Positions 31,069 to 39,762 of a stretch of DNA of 64,000 nucleotides are shown in pieces. Every line of letters starts with the position of its first letter. Position 1 is the first letter of the stretch. The DNA is taken from assembly GCA_934646005.1 (NCBI GenBank), contig CAKUED010000011.1:35575-99574 (forward strand), in the 5' to 3' direction. The notes beneath the pieces were generated by a model that saw only the letters and a list, made by a program, of their open reading frames with translations, did not search any database and was not told the DNA's origin. This DNA comes from an uncultured Oscillospiraceae bacterium. GTDB lineage: Bacteria > Bacillota > Clostridia > Oscillospirales > Oscillospiraceae. Position numbers and translations under genes: made by a program.

Positions 31069-33795
31069 TTGCCGGAACTCAAACTCATTGCGCCGCTGCT
31101 TTCCAATATGGAAGTGGTCAAGTGCCTCAGCGTCCGCGGCGGGACGTCGGTGTACGTTGTGCGCAGCACCAAGACAAATACGACCTATATTCTCAAGCAC
31201 ATCTCCGTGCCGGAATCGCAGAAGCAGGTAGACGCACTGCTCTACACCGGCGCGGCGGCGAACAACGAGGAAGCGCAGAAATATTACGAGCAGGTCGTTT
31301 CCGACTACCAGACGGAGCTGGAGCTGCTGGAAACGCTGTCCGCCAGCGCGAACATCGAGAGCTACCGCAGCTATCAGATCGCGCCGAAGGAAAACGCCGT
31401 CGGCTACGACGTGTACCTGTTGGCGGAGAACCGCAAAACGCTGCTGGACTATCTCGGCGAGACACCGATGACGCACCTGTGCGCGGTGAATCTCGGTCTT
31501 GACCTGTGCGCCGCGCTGAGCGACCTGCGCGAGGCGGGGCTCGTTCACCGGGATGTCAAGCCGTCAAATGTCTACCTCAATCAGCAGGGGCATTTCGTGC
31601 TGGGCGACCTCGGCATCGCCAAGATCGACGAGCTGAAATACTGCTCCATGCCGGAGCATATGCTCAGCTCCTACTCCGCGCCGGAGCTGTTCGATCTCGT
31701 GGGCAGCATCGAGCCGACTACGGATATTTACTCAGTCGGTCTCATCCTCTACCGCATCTTTAACGGCAACCACGCACCGTTTGAGGACGAGAAAACGTCC
31801 GCCAAGGCGGCGGATCGCCGCCGCATCACCGGCGAAGAGCTGCCCGCGCCGCTCTACGCCGACTATGAGCTGACCGCCATTCTTCTCAAAGCCTGCGCCT
31901 TTAAGCCGGAGGACCGCTATCAGTCCCCGGAGGAGCTGCGGCAGGAGCTGGTGGAGTACGTCAAGCGCAATCAGGTGGAGGACACGCCCATCGTGCCGCC
32001 CATCGTAACGGACGGCGAGACCGTTTCGCCCACGCCGGAGGAAGAGGAAGTTGAGCCCGTACAGTTCGCCGACGCCGACGCGCTGCCGGAGGATTTCAAG
32101 CAGAGCTTCTCCCCCGATACCGATATGCTGAACGCCATCATCGACTCCGTCCACCGCGAGATGGAAAACGAGCCGGATGAGGAAGAAGAGCCGGACGAGC
32201 CGGATGAAGATCAGGATGACGCAGACGCGGACGCGCCGAAGAAACCCGCCCCCAAAAAGACGGTGCGCAAGCGCCGCCGCGGCAAGAGCCTCGGGTTGGT
32301 GCTGGTAGGCATTCTGGCAGTCATCGCCGCCGCGCTGGTGTATTTCTTCGTCATCGCCCCGTCGAGCGTACACGTCAATGACATCCAGCTCATCGACACC
32401 TCCACGACCAGCATCACCGTGCAGGTCGATTCGCGCGAGAAAGACGGTGCGTTTGAGATCACCTGCGCCGATGCCTACGGCAACAGCTTCCGCGCGCCGT
32501 ATGTGCGTGGCGAGCAGAATGTGTTCACCGGGCTTGCCCCCGGCACGCAGTACACCATCACCGCCGTTGCCGAGAACGACAAGAAGATCACGGGTACTTA
32601 TGTCACGCGCGCGACCACGGTCGCTGAGACGGAGATCCTGAGCTTCACCGTCACGCCCGTGGCGCTGACGCAGGTGGAGGTCAACCTGACGCTCAACGGT
32701 CCTGACCCCGGCGAGTGGTCCGTTTCCTACGCCGCTGAGGGCGTGGATGCCAAGACTGCGACCTTTGCCGGGCACAGCACGGTCATCGCCAATCTGGAAT
32801 CCGGCAAGGAGTACACGTTCATCCTCCTACCGCCGGAGAACACGCACCTGACAGGCACAACGCAGGCTAACTACTCTACCGTGCCGACGGTCGATATTGA
32901 CAAGACGACCGTTGCCCTGTCCTCGTCGAGCGCGATCCTGTCCTGGACCTACACCGGCGAAGCGCCGGAGCACTGGACAGTACGCATTGAAGGTGAGGAT
33001 GGCAGCAGCGACGAGCAGACGCTCGACTCCCCGAATGTGACGTTTGAAAATCTAACCTCCGGCATGACCTACACCATCACCATTTCCGCGCCGACCATGC
33101 TGCTGGACGGCACGCTCACGATCGTCCCCACGGTCACGAACGTGACGGAGCTGAAGGTCGAGCAGAAGGAAAACGGCGACTACGCCGTGAGTTGGATGAG
33201 CACCGGCGGCAATGAGGACACCGGCTGGGTCGTGAAGGTCGCGCCGAAGGGTGCTGCGGAGGATTCCGCCCTCGTCTTTGAGACGGATAAGAAGGAAAGC
33301 TGCACCGTGAAGGCTGCGCAGCTCATCCCCAAGACCGCCTACACCGTCACGCTGGAGCTTGCCAACGGCGACGTGCTGGATGGCACGACGACTGCCGAGC
33401 TGACCACCGCCGAGACCGGCAACTATCACGCCCACGGGCTGCAAAGCGGCTACATCGGGCTGTATAAAGAGCCGGATAAGGACGATTGGACGGTCCTCGA
33501 CCTCGCAACACCCGCCTCGACGTTCAAGACGACCGAGACACTCGCCTTCGCCGTACAGGGCGTCGGCACGCTGGAGGACAGCACGGACGAGATCAATATC
33601 GTCATGGTCATCCGCGATGAGGACGGCGCGATCGTAGACGCAGCGGTCACCAGCGCGGTCTGGAACGAGATGTGGAAGGACAACCTCTGCATCGGCGCGT
33701 TCCCCCGCCCGGTCCAGACAGCCGGCAAGTACACGTTTGAGCTCTACTTCGACGGGCTGCTGCTCGTCAAGCAGGACATCACCGTTACGGAATAA
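31069..33795 (+). CDS. Membrane Ser/Thr protein kinase with extracellular FN3-like repeats
   Basis: 908 residues. The cytoplasmic kinase domain (about 10-300) has the ATP-anchoring Lys in YILKHIS (about 43), catalytic loop LVHRDVKPSNVYL (about 160), the Mg-binding DFG replaced by DLG (LGDLGIAKID, common in active kinases), and SAPELFDL. The glycine loop is short (SVRGGTSVYVV). An acidic stretch and a basic KKTVRKRRRGK lead to one membrane helix (about 409-432). The extracellular part shows FN3-like modules (TGLAPGTQYTITAVAENDK, ANLESGKEYTFILLPPEN, ENLTSGMTYTITISAP) in place of PASTA repeats. TTG 31069 has AAAGGAGG 9 bases upstream and beats GTG 31012, which has none. Signal and targets are unknown. 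Confidence 0.85.
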   Translation: MPELKLIAPLLSNMEVVKCLSVRGGTSVYVVRSTKTNTTYILKHISVPESQKQVDALLYTGAAANNEEAQKYYEQVVSDYQTELELLETLSASANIESYRSYQIAPKENAVGYDVYLLAENRKTLLDYLGETPMTHLCAVNLGLDLCAALSDLREAGLVHRDVKPSNVYLNQQGHFVLGDLGIAKIDELKYCSMPEHMLSSYSAPELFDLVGSIEPTTDIYSVGLILYRIFNGNHAPFEDEKTSAKAADRRRITGEELPAPLYADYELTAILLKACAFKPEDRYQSPEELRQELVEYVKRNQVEDTPIVPPIVTDGETVSPTPEEEEVEPVQFADADALPEDFKQSFSPDTDMLNAIIDSVHREMENEPDEEEEPDEPDEDQDDADADAPKKPAPKKTVRKRRRGKSLGLVLVGILAVIAAALVYFFVIAPSSVHVNDIQLIDTSTTSITVQVDSREKDGAFEITCADAYGNSFRAPYVRGEQNVFTGLAPGTQYTITAVAENDKKITGTYVTRATTVAETEILSFTVTPVALTQVEVNLTLNGPDPGEWSVSYAAEGVDAKTATFAGHSTVIANLESGKEYTFILLPPENTHLTGTTQANYSTVPTVDIDKTTVALSSSSAILSWTYTGEAPEHWTVRIEGEDGSSDEQTLDSPNVTFENLTSGMTYTITISAPTMLLDGTLTIVPTVTNVTELKVEQKENGDYAVSWMSTGGNEDTGWVVKVAPKGAAEDSALVFETDKKESCTVKAAQLIPKTAYTVTLELANGDVLDGTTTAELTTAETGNYHAHGLQSGYIGLYKEPDKDDWTVLDLATPASTFKTTETLAFAVQGVGTLEDSTDEINIVMVIRDEDGAIVDAAVTSAVWNEMWKDNLCIGAFPRPVQTAGKYTFELYFDGLLLVKQDITVTE

Positions 33796-33829
33796 ACAAA
33801 TCGGGAACGGCACGAAACCATTAGACAAT

Positions 33830-33870
33830 GAACAGGCACAGTGGAACGATCCGCTGTGCCTGTTCTTATA
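33830..33870 (+). terminator. Terminator of the kinase gene
   Basis: GAACAGGCACAG (33830-33841) pairs with CTGTGCCTGTTC (33854-33865), followed by TTATAT. Confidence 0.7.
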
Positions 33871-33900
33871 TCATTTTGGTGTACCGTGCGAGCGCCCATT

Positions 33901-34017
33901 GCCTCCCACTTTGGGGGCGGTGTCCGAGCGCAGCGAAGGACGGAGAGGGTCAGTAGCGACCATACCGACCCTCTCAGTCAGCTTCGCTGACAGCTCTCCC
34001 AAAGGGAGAGCCAAGAG
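33901..34017. repeat. Dispersed palindromic repeat, copy B (inverted)
   Basis: The reverse complement matches copy A at 29271-29385 nearly base for base across the first 50 bases (TTGGCTCTCCCTTTGGGAGA...) and again over CCCTCTCCGTCC...CGCTGCGCTCGGACACC. The last hairpin has diverged (GCCCCCAAAGTGGGAGGC). It sits between the kinase and DHHW genes. Confidence 0.8.
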
Positions 34018-34042
34018 TCCGCTTACGACCGACATGTGCGTG

Positions 34043-34074
34043 AAAAACCCTCCTGCGCTTTGCGCAGGAGGGTT
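34043..34074 (-). terminator. Terminator of the MBOAT-DHHW operon
   Basis: AACCCTCCTGCGC (34046-34058) pairs with GCGCAGGAGGGTT (34062-34074); TTTTTCACG follows on the minus strand, directly after the DHHW stop codon. Confidence 0.8.
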
Positions 34075-34078
34075 CGGT

Positions 34079-35530
34079 TTACTGCCAATTCGGATCTTTG
34101 CCGACAAGACGGTTGAGCCAGTTGATGTAGGAGACGCTGTTGACCGTATAGGGATAGTTGATGACGAGCAGGTCGTCCACGCCCTGTTCCTTGGCGAACG
34201 CCGCCAGGTCGAGCGACGGCTTGCCGTCGCGGTTAAATTCGCGCGGGTCAACGACGATGATCTTGCTGTAGTGGCTGGTGAGGAACGGAACGAAGGCGTT
34301 GCCGTAGGACTCCTTGAGCACCATGCACACGCCGCCCTCGGCGGCGGACTCGATCACGCAGACGGGCGTATCGCCGCCGATGAAGCAGAGGTACTTGTTC
34401 GTCGTTTCGTCCGCCAGCTTCGTGTAGACCACGCTGATGGGCACGCCATTCTGAAGTGTCGCGTCGGCGTAATACTTCGCGTGTGTTTCATAGATCGGCA
34501 GATAATATGTCAGCGTGTCGGGGTTATCCTTGAGGATCTGGCTCTGCGGATAGCCGGAGGTGAAGGTGTACATCGAGCCGACAAAGTTCGTGTACTCCCC
34601 TGTCTCGAACGCGTCGAGCGGCTCGGCTTCAAAACCGGCGGCTTCGCAGAATTTCGTGTAGGCGTAGTACGCGCCGAGCTGCGTCCAGTGGTGGTCGGTG
34701 CGGAAATAGAGGTATTCGTCCACATGCTGCGCCAGCGCGCTGTACGCGTCCACCGGCGTGACGCCGGACTGGAGGTTTTTATAGCACAGGTCGATCATTG
34801 CCTTTTGACTGTGCAGACCCTCGTGCATACTTTCCGGCGAGTAGAACTCGCCGCCATTCGGCGTGACGAGCGAGAATGTGCGCACCTCGCTCCCAAGTGC
34901 TGCGGCGAGATTGTTGACCGCGCCCGCGTAGCGGACGACCAGATCGTCACTCGCCGTGGGGATCTCCATCGCGCGCGTGCCGACGACTACGACATTTCCG
35001 GCGTAGGTCGCCTCGCTCTCATCCGGCGTGTCGATGTGCGGCGGCTCCTCGGCAGGCGCTTCCGGCGTATCGGGCACAGCGGGCGTATCAGGCGATTGCT
35101 CCGTTGCGGGCGTTTCCGGCTTTTGTTCGTCAGCGGACGCCGTGTCGTCCGGCGCATCCGCCCGCGACAACGCCTCCTGCTCTTTTTGAACATCGTGCAG
35201 CGACTCGCCGCCGTTTTCCGCGCCGGTGCTGCCGCCGATCACGAGCACGCTGTCCTCCTCCGACGCACCGGAGTAGTAATAGAATTTATTGAGCGAGCGG
35301 TTCAGCTCCAGCATTTTCTCCCGCCCCGGGAAGGTGTCGGAGTAATACGCTTCAAAAGCAGAGATGAAGCTGCCGTCCAGCAGCGATGAGAGCGTAAGCT
35401 TCGGGCGCTGCGCGAGCTTTCGGTTTTCGGAAGTGGAAAACGTCGGGTCTTTTCCGAACAGTGACAGCCCCGTCACGCACAAGACCGCCGCCAGCGTGAG
35501 GGATAACAGGACGATATGGAATTTTTTCAT
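34079..35530 (-). CDS. DHHW family exported protein (AlgX/AlgJ-like)
   Basis: 483 residues. An N-terminal membrane anchor or signal (KFHIVLLSLTLAAVLCVTGLSLFG) precedes an SGNH/DHHW fold. The name-giving YFRTDHHWTQLGAY lies near residue 280, and the likely Ser nucleophile near 405 in LKESYGNAFVPF. A Pro/Glu/Thr-rich insertion (about 120-175) breaks up the first half and looks disordered. With the MBOAT gene 15 bases upstream it forms the usual two-gene cassette for O-acetylation of a secreted polysaccharide or wall polymer: MBOAT moves the acetyl group across the membrane, DHHW partners act outside. No polysaccharide synthesis genes are nearby. Confidence 0.85.
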   Translation of the reverse strand: MKKFHIVLLSLTLAAVLCVTGLSLFGKDPTFSTSENRKLAQRPKLTLSSLLDGSFISAFEAYYSDTFPGREKMLELNRSLNKFYYYSGASEEDSVLVIGGSTGAENGGESLHDVQKEQEALSRADAPDDTASADEQKPETPATEQSPDTPAVPDTPEAPAEEPPHIDTPDESEATYAGNVVVVGTRAMEIPTASDDLVVRYAGAVNNLAAALGSEVRTFSLVTPNGGEFYSPESMHEGLHSQKAMIDLCYKNLQSGVTPVDAYSALAQHVDEYLYFRTDHHWTQLGAYYAYTKFCEAAGFEAEPLDAFETGEYTNFVGSMYTFTSGYPQSQILKDNPDTLTYYLPIYETHAKYYADATLQNGVPISVVYTKLADETTNKYLCFIGGDTPVCVIESAAEGGVCMVLKESYGNAFVPFLTSHYSKIIVVDPREFNRDGKPSLDLAAFAKEQGVDDLLVINYPYTVNSVSYINWLNRLVGKDPNWQ

Positions 35531-35545
35531 GTCCGCACGCCCCTT

Positions 35546-36955
35546 TCAGAATCGGAAATACAGGAAAGCATTAAACGACGAGCCGGTCAGCGAGATGACG
35601 CTGATCACAAACAGTGCAATGGAAATAACGTACATTCCAATGGAAAACAGGTACTGCCGGAAGCCGATGTGTCCGTCGGTCGCGCACAGAACGGACAGCG
35701 ACGCGCCGAGGATGCGCGGCAGCGGCGTGCAGCAGATCGCGCACAGCACAGCCAGCGGCATGGAGTTGAGCATCAGGATCGATGTCTGGTGGTCGGTAAA
35801 GCCCACGCCGGACGCGCCGAAGAGCACGCGGAAGCTCTCAAGCAAACGCGACGTATCCGTATAATAAAAAATATTCCAGCCGATCAAGATCAGCAGCAGC
35901 GTCCCGGCATGGCGCAGCAGCCTTGGGATGTGCTCGATCGGCTTTCGCAGCAGGCGTTCGAGCACGAGCAGCACAAGGAAATACACGCCCCAAAGCACAA
36001 AGTTCCAGCTTGCGCCGTGCCACAAGCCTGTCAGCGTCCAGACGATAGCAAGGTTCAGGTAGACGTGCCGCCGGTTGCCGCCGAGCGGGATGTAGACATA
36101 GTCTCGGAAGAACGTGCTGAGGGAAATATGCCAGCGCCGCCAGAAGTCGGTGATGGACCTCGCGGTATACGGCAGGCGGAAATTTTCGGGATATTTGAAG
36201 CCGAACATCCGCCCCATGCCGATCGCCATGTCGCTGTAGCCGGAGAAGTCGAAGTAAATTTCAAACATGAACATCAGCACGCCGAACCACATCCCGAGCG
36301 TGGTCTGCGCGGCGAGCGTGCCGTCCAGAATTTTGGACGCGGCGCTGCCCGCGTAGTCAGCAAGCAAAACCTTTTTGCCGAGACCCACGCAGAAGCGGTA
36401 CAGTCCGTAAAAAACGCTCTGCGCGTCCACGGTGCGGTTCGTCAGTTCCGCCTCCACATCGCTGTAGCGCACGATGGGACCCGCGATGAGCTGCGGGAAG
36501 AGCGTCACATACAGTAAAAATCGCGCAAACGAGCGCTGCACCGCGACCGAGCCGCGCTTCACGTCCACAACGTAGGAGAGGATCTGGAACGTGTAGAACG
36601 AAATGCCGATCGGCAGCGCGATCTGCGGCACGGGAAGCGAAAGCGAAAACAGTGCGTTGAGATTTTCCACCAGAAAGCCCGTGTACTTGAACACAACGAG
36701 GCAGCCGAGGTCGAACACGACCGCGAGCGTGCACCAGAGCCCTTTGTGCCCGCGCTCCATCAGCAGCCCACACGCCCAGTTGATGAGCGCCGTGGCGACC
36801 ATCAAAAACACATACACCGGCTCGCCCCAGGCGTAAAACAGCAGGCTCGCGACCAGCAGCAGGATGTTTTTGGCGCGGATGCCCGGGAGAATAAAATATA
36901 AAAGCAGCACAAGCGGCAGGAATAAAAATAGAAATGTGAGGCTGGAAAAGACCAT
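35546..36955 (-). CDS. MBOAT family O-acyltransferase (AlgI-like)
   Basis: 469 residues, polytopic, about 10-12 helices. FYAWGEPVYVFLMV near the start, FPQLIAGPIVRYSDVEAEL, DFSGYSDMAIGMGRMFGFKYPENF, SITDFWRRWHISLSTFFRDYVYIPLGG and the catalytic His (about 313) in LTGLWHGASWNFVLWG are all AlgI/DltB-type motifs. ATG 36955 (MVFSSLTF) has GGAG 8 bases upstream; the 13 extra upstream codons have no such site. Operon partner is the DHHW gene; the acceptor polymer cannot be read from the sequence. Confidence 0.9.
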   Translation of the reverse strand: MVFSSLTFLFLFLPLVLLLYFILPGIRAKNILLLVASLLFYAWGEPVYVFLMVATALINWACGLLMERGHKGLWCTLAVVFDLGCLVVFKYTGFLVENLNALFSLSLPVPQIALPIGISFYTFQILSYVVDVKRGSVAVQRSFARFLLYVTLFPQLIAGPIVRYSDVEAELTNRTVDAQSVFYGLYRFCVGLGKKVLLADYAGSAASKILDGTLAAQTTLGMWFGVLMFMFEIYFDFSGYSDMAIGMGRMFGFKYPENFRLPYTARSITDFWRRWHISLSTFFRDYVYIPLGGNRRHVYLNLAIVWTLTGLWHGASWNFVLWGVYFLVLLVLERLLRKPIEHIPRLLRHAGTLLLILIGWNIFYYTDTSRLLESFRVLFGASGVGFTDHQTSILMLNSMPLAVLCAICCTPLPRILGASLSVLCATDGHIGFRQYLFSIGMYVISIALFVISVISLTGSSFNAFLYFRF

Positions 36956-36999
36956 GATAGCACTCCGTAACATACATGATTTACATAAGAACATTCATT

Positions 37000-37028
37000 A
37001 TGTTAGCAGACGCGAAAAGGATTTTCAA
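37000..37028 (-). promoter_or_regulatory. Promoter of the MBOAT-DHHW operon
   Basis: Minus strand: TTGAAA (37028-37023), 17-base spacer, TAACAT (37005-37000). Confidence 0.5.
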
Positions 37029-37162
37029 GTGCTTCCTTCTCATTTTTTCTTAATTTTTTGACGCGTTTTGCGGAAGTAAACGAACGGTGAAAAATGGGTA
37101 ACATTTCCTTTACATAATCTGCACAATGTATCAGAATCCCACAGCATTCTATTTCTGATTCC

Positions 37163-37191
37163 TTGCTTTTATGTGAGATTCGTGCTACAAT
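37163..37191 (+). promoter_or_regulatory. Promoter of the DeoR-type regulator
   Basis: TTGCTT (37163-37168), 17-base spacer, TACAAT (37186-37191), 23 bases before the ATG. Confidence 0.6.
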
Positions 37192-37214
37192 AACAGGCAA
37201 GGAGTTGATGAGCC

Positions 37215-37988
37215 ATGCTTGCGATCGAACGAAAAAACGAGATCCTCAACAAGCTGCGCACAGAGCAGCGCGTGCTGGTGAGCGATCTGGCGGCGCACTA
37301 CAACGTGACCGAAGAGACCATCCGGCGCGACCTTGACAAGCTGGAAAAGGACGGCTACGCCACCAAGACCTACGGCGGCGCGATCTGGGGCAACATCACA
37401 AAATCCGACCTGTCCTACACCATCCGCAACAAGACGAACGTCGAGGCAAAAAACGAGATCGCGGAGCTGGTGAGCACCCTCATCGAGGACGGCGACCATC
37501 TGATGATGGACGACAGCTCCACTTCCCTCTTTACCGCCCGGCGGCTGAAGGAAAAGAAGGACCTGACGATCATCACCAATTCCGTGGGGCTGGTCGTGGA
37601 GCTGGCGGGCATGGAGACGTGGACGATCCTGTCCACCGGCGGGCAGCTCAAGCGCGAATCGCTGGCGCTGGTGGGCGCGCGGTCGCTGGACGCGCTGCGC
37701 TGCTACCATGTGGACAAGGTCATTTTCTCCTGCAAGGGGCTCGACCGCGAGGCGGGCATCACCGATTCCAACGAGCTGAACGCGCAGAGCAAGCAGGTCA
37801 TGCTGAGCGCAGCAAAAAAGCGCATCCTCATTCTGGACGGGACAAAATTTGACAAGGTCTCGTTCGTGGAGATCGCACCGATCGACCAGATCGATGTCGT
37901 CGTCACGAACACGCGCCCGCCGCGCCCGTGGGTGCAGTATCTGGAGCAGCACGGCATCCAGCTCCTCTTCCCGCAGGAGCGCAAGTGA
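37215..37988 (+). CDS. DeoR family transcriptional regulator
   Basis: 257 residues. The N-terminal winged helix has the family signature VLVSDLAAHYNVTEETIRRDLDKLEKDGYATKTYGGA (about 20-56). The rest is the DeoR sensor domain, an isomerase-like fold that usually binds a phosphorylated sugar, with DDSSTSLFTA, TNSVGLVVELA, STGGQLKRES and CKGLDREAGITDSNE. AAGGAG stands about 11 bases before the ATG. No sugar operon adjoins it: the next gene is an opposing alanine symporter, so its targets are probably elsewhere. Confidence 0.9.
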   Translation: MLAIERKNEILNKLRTEQRVLVSDLAAHYNVTEETIRRDLDKLEKDGYATKTYGGAIWGNITKSDLSYTIRNKTNVEAKNEIAELVSTLIEDGDHLMMDDSSTSLFTARRLKEKKDLTIITNSVGLVVELAGMETWTILSTGGQLKRESLALVGARSLDALRCYHVDKVIFSCKGLDREAGITDSNELNAQSKQVMLSAAKKRILILDGTKFDKVSFVEIAPIDQIDVVVTNTRPPRPWVQYLEQHGIQLLFPQERK

Positions 37989-37994
37989 CGATAT

Positions 37995-38025
37995 AAAATG
38001 CCCCCGGAGCGTCCGGGGGCATTTT
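37995..38025. terminator. Bidirectional terminator between DeoR and symporter genes
   Basis: AAAATGCCCCCGGA (37995-38008) pairs with TCCGGGGGCATTTT (38012-38025) around GCG. It serves both convergent genes. Confidence 0.9.
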
Positions 38026-38026
38026 C

Positions 38027-39433
38027 TTATTTCAGTCTGGCTTTGTCCGGGAAGAAATAGTCCTTTGTGAGCTTTACGACCACGCCGGACAGGGCGAAGA
38101 GCGCGAAGAAGTTCGGAATTGCCATCAGTCCGTTGAACGTGTCGGCAATGTTCCAAACCACGTCGAGCTTGGCGACCGCGCCGACAACGATGACCGCGAT
38201 GAACGCTGCCTGATAGACCTTGGCAAACTTCAGACCGAACAGGTACTGCGCGCAGCGGCTGCCGTAGAGCGCCCAGCCGAGCACCGTAGTGAACGCGAAA
38301 AGCACGAGCGCCAGCGCCACGAACACATTCGCAAACTTCGCGCCAAAGATGGTGGCGAACGCGCCGGAGATGAGCTCGGAGTTTACATAAGTTCCGAACG
38401 GGATTTCCACGCCGCTGCAAATGATGGTGAGCGCCGTGAGCGTGCAGATGACGATGGTATCGGCAAAGACCTCAAAAATGCCGTAAATGCCCTGATGAAC
38501 GGGGCTGGGGGTCTCCGCCGCGGCGTGCGCGATGGCTGCCGAGCCGAGACCGGCTTCATTCGAGAACGCGCTGCGCCGCAAGCCCCAGACGATGGTCTGT
38601 TTGAGCGCGATGCCTGCCGCCGCGCCGCCGATCGCGCCGGGCGTGAAGGCGGTGGAGAAAATTTTGCCGAACGCAGGCCCGATATTCCCCGCGTGCCCGA
38701 TGATGACAACAAGCGCAAAAACGATGTACAAAACGCTCATGGCGGGCACGAGCTTTTCCGCCACCGCGCCGATGCGCTTGATGCCGCCGAAGAGGATGAG
38801 TGCCACGAGCACCGCGATGGCGATGCCAAATACAAGATTCAGCGTGCTGCGCTCCCCTGCCGCAGCGGGATCAAAGACGTCGATGGCGTCATTGAGCGAG
38901 CCGACGATGGAGTTGACCTGCGACATATTGCCGATGCCGAAGCACGCGATCGCCGCGAAGACGCAGAAAACCGTACCGACCCATTTCCACCGCGGTCCGA
39001 GACCGTTTTTGATGTAGTACATCGGTCCGCCGACCCAGTCACCCTTCGCGTCACGTTCGCGGTAGCGGATGGACAGCGTGACCTCGGAGTATTTGATGAT
39101 CATGCCGAGCAGCGCCGCCAGCCACAGCCAGAACACCGCGCCGTAGCCGCCGAGCGCGATCGCCTGCGACGTGCCCACGATGTTGCCCGTGCCGACCGTA
39201 GCCGCCAGCGCCGTGGTGACCGCCTGAAGCGGCGTGACCGCGCCTTCGCCCGCCGTCTGCTTGATGAACATCTTGCCGAGCGTGTTCTTTATGACATAGC
39301 CGAATTTGGTGAACTGGATGCCTCGGTTGCGAATGGTCAGGTAGAGACCGCCGAGGATGGTGCATGGCAGAAAGATGTACAGCCACGCCACCGTGTTGAG
39401 ACTGCCGGTGAAAAAGTCGATGAATTTCTGCAT
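38027..39433 (-). CDS. Sodium:alanine (AGCS family) symporter
   Basis: 468 residues with about 10-11 membrane helices. Family signatures: PCTILGGLYLTIRNRGIQF, ALAATVGTGNIVGTSQAIALGGYGAVFWLWLAALLGM, GWVGG-like DWVGGPMYYIKNGLG, RSAFSNEAGLGSAAIAHAAAET and FTTVLGWALYGSRCAQYLFG. It imports alanine or glycine with sodium. AAAGGAATG lies about 9 bases before the ATG. Monocistronic, with its terminator shared with the DeoR gene. Confidence 0.93.
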   Translation of the reverse strand: MQKFIDFFTGSLNTVAWLYIFLPCTILGGLYLTIRNRGIQFTKFGYVIKNTLGKMFIKQTAGEGAVTPLQAVTTALAATVGTGNIVGTSQAIALGGYGAVFWLWLAALLGMIIKYSEVTLSIRYRERDAKGDWVGGPMYYIKNGLGPRWKWVGTVFCVFAAIACFGIGNMSQVNSIVGSLNDAIDVFDPAAAGERSTLNLVFGIAIAVLVALILFGGIKRIGAVAEKLVPAMSVLYIVFALVVIIGHAGNIGPAFGKIFSTAFTPGAIGGAAAGIALKQTIVWGLRRSAFSNEAGLGSAAIAHAAAETPSPVHQGIYGIFEVFADTIVICTLTALTIICSGVEIPFGTYVNSELISGAFATIFGAKFANVFVALALVLFAFTTVLGWALYGSRCAQYLFGLKFAKVYQAAFIAVIVVGAVAKLDVVWNIADTFNGLMAIPNFFALFALSGVVVKLTKDYFFPDKARLK

Positions 39434-39480
39434 AGGTTCATTCCTTTCTCGGTAAATTGAAAACTCTTCCTACAAGTATC

Positions 39481-39509
39481 ATACTACCATAGCGGCTGCG
39501 ATCGCGCAA
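39481..39509 (-). promoter_or_regulatory. Possible promoter of the alanine symporter gene
   Basis: Minus strand: TTGCGC (39509-39504), 17-base spacer, TAGTAT (39486-39481). Both boxes are imperfect. Confidence 0.35.
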
Positions 39510-39526
39510 GAAAGTGCTGCCATTTA

Positions 39527-39677
39527 ATACTGATTCTTGATTAAAATATTTAATCAAGAATCCCGTGTGCTACGCACACTCGCATCGTGCGAATGCACGC
39601 TGCGCCGTCTCATGCAGAATCTGACGCGCCGTTGGCGCTATAAAAAGCTCTTCAAGCTTTTTAACAGATTCTAGTAT
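39527..39677. mobile_element. MITE-like structured intergenic element (candidate)
   Basis: About 150 bases with imperfect inverted ends: AATACTGATTCTTGATTAAAA on the left, and on the right the complement of TATACTAGAATCTGTTAAAAA. The left end is itself a perfect 14-bp hairpin (39532-39545 with 39549-39562). Internal hairpins include GTGTGC/GCACAC, GCGCC/GGCGC and AAAAAGCT/AGCTTTTT, closed by GAATCTG/CAGATTC. No coding capacity. It fills most of the gap between the symporter and the ABC operon; mobility is an inference from structure only. Confidence 0.4.
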
Positions 39678-39689
39678 AAATGCAAAAAA

Positions 39690-39718
39690 TGGGCGAACTG
39701 TTTTGTGCAGTTCGCCCA
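39690..39718 (-). terminator. Terminator of the amino-acid ABC transporter operon
   Basis: GGGCGAACTG (39691-39700) pairs with CAGTTCGCCC (39708-39717); on the minus strand ATTTTTTGC follows. Confidence 0.85.
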
Positions 39719-39762
39719 AATTTATTTGTATTTCTGCTGTGCCATGCAGCAAATTTTACCAG

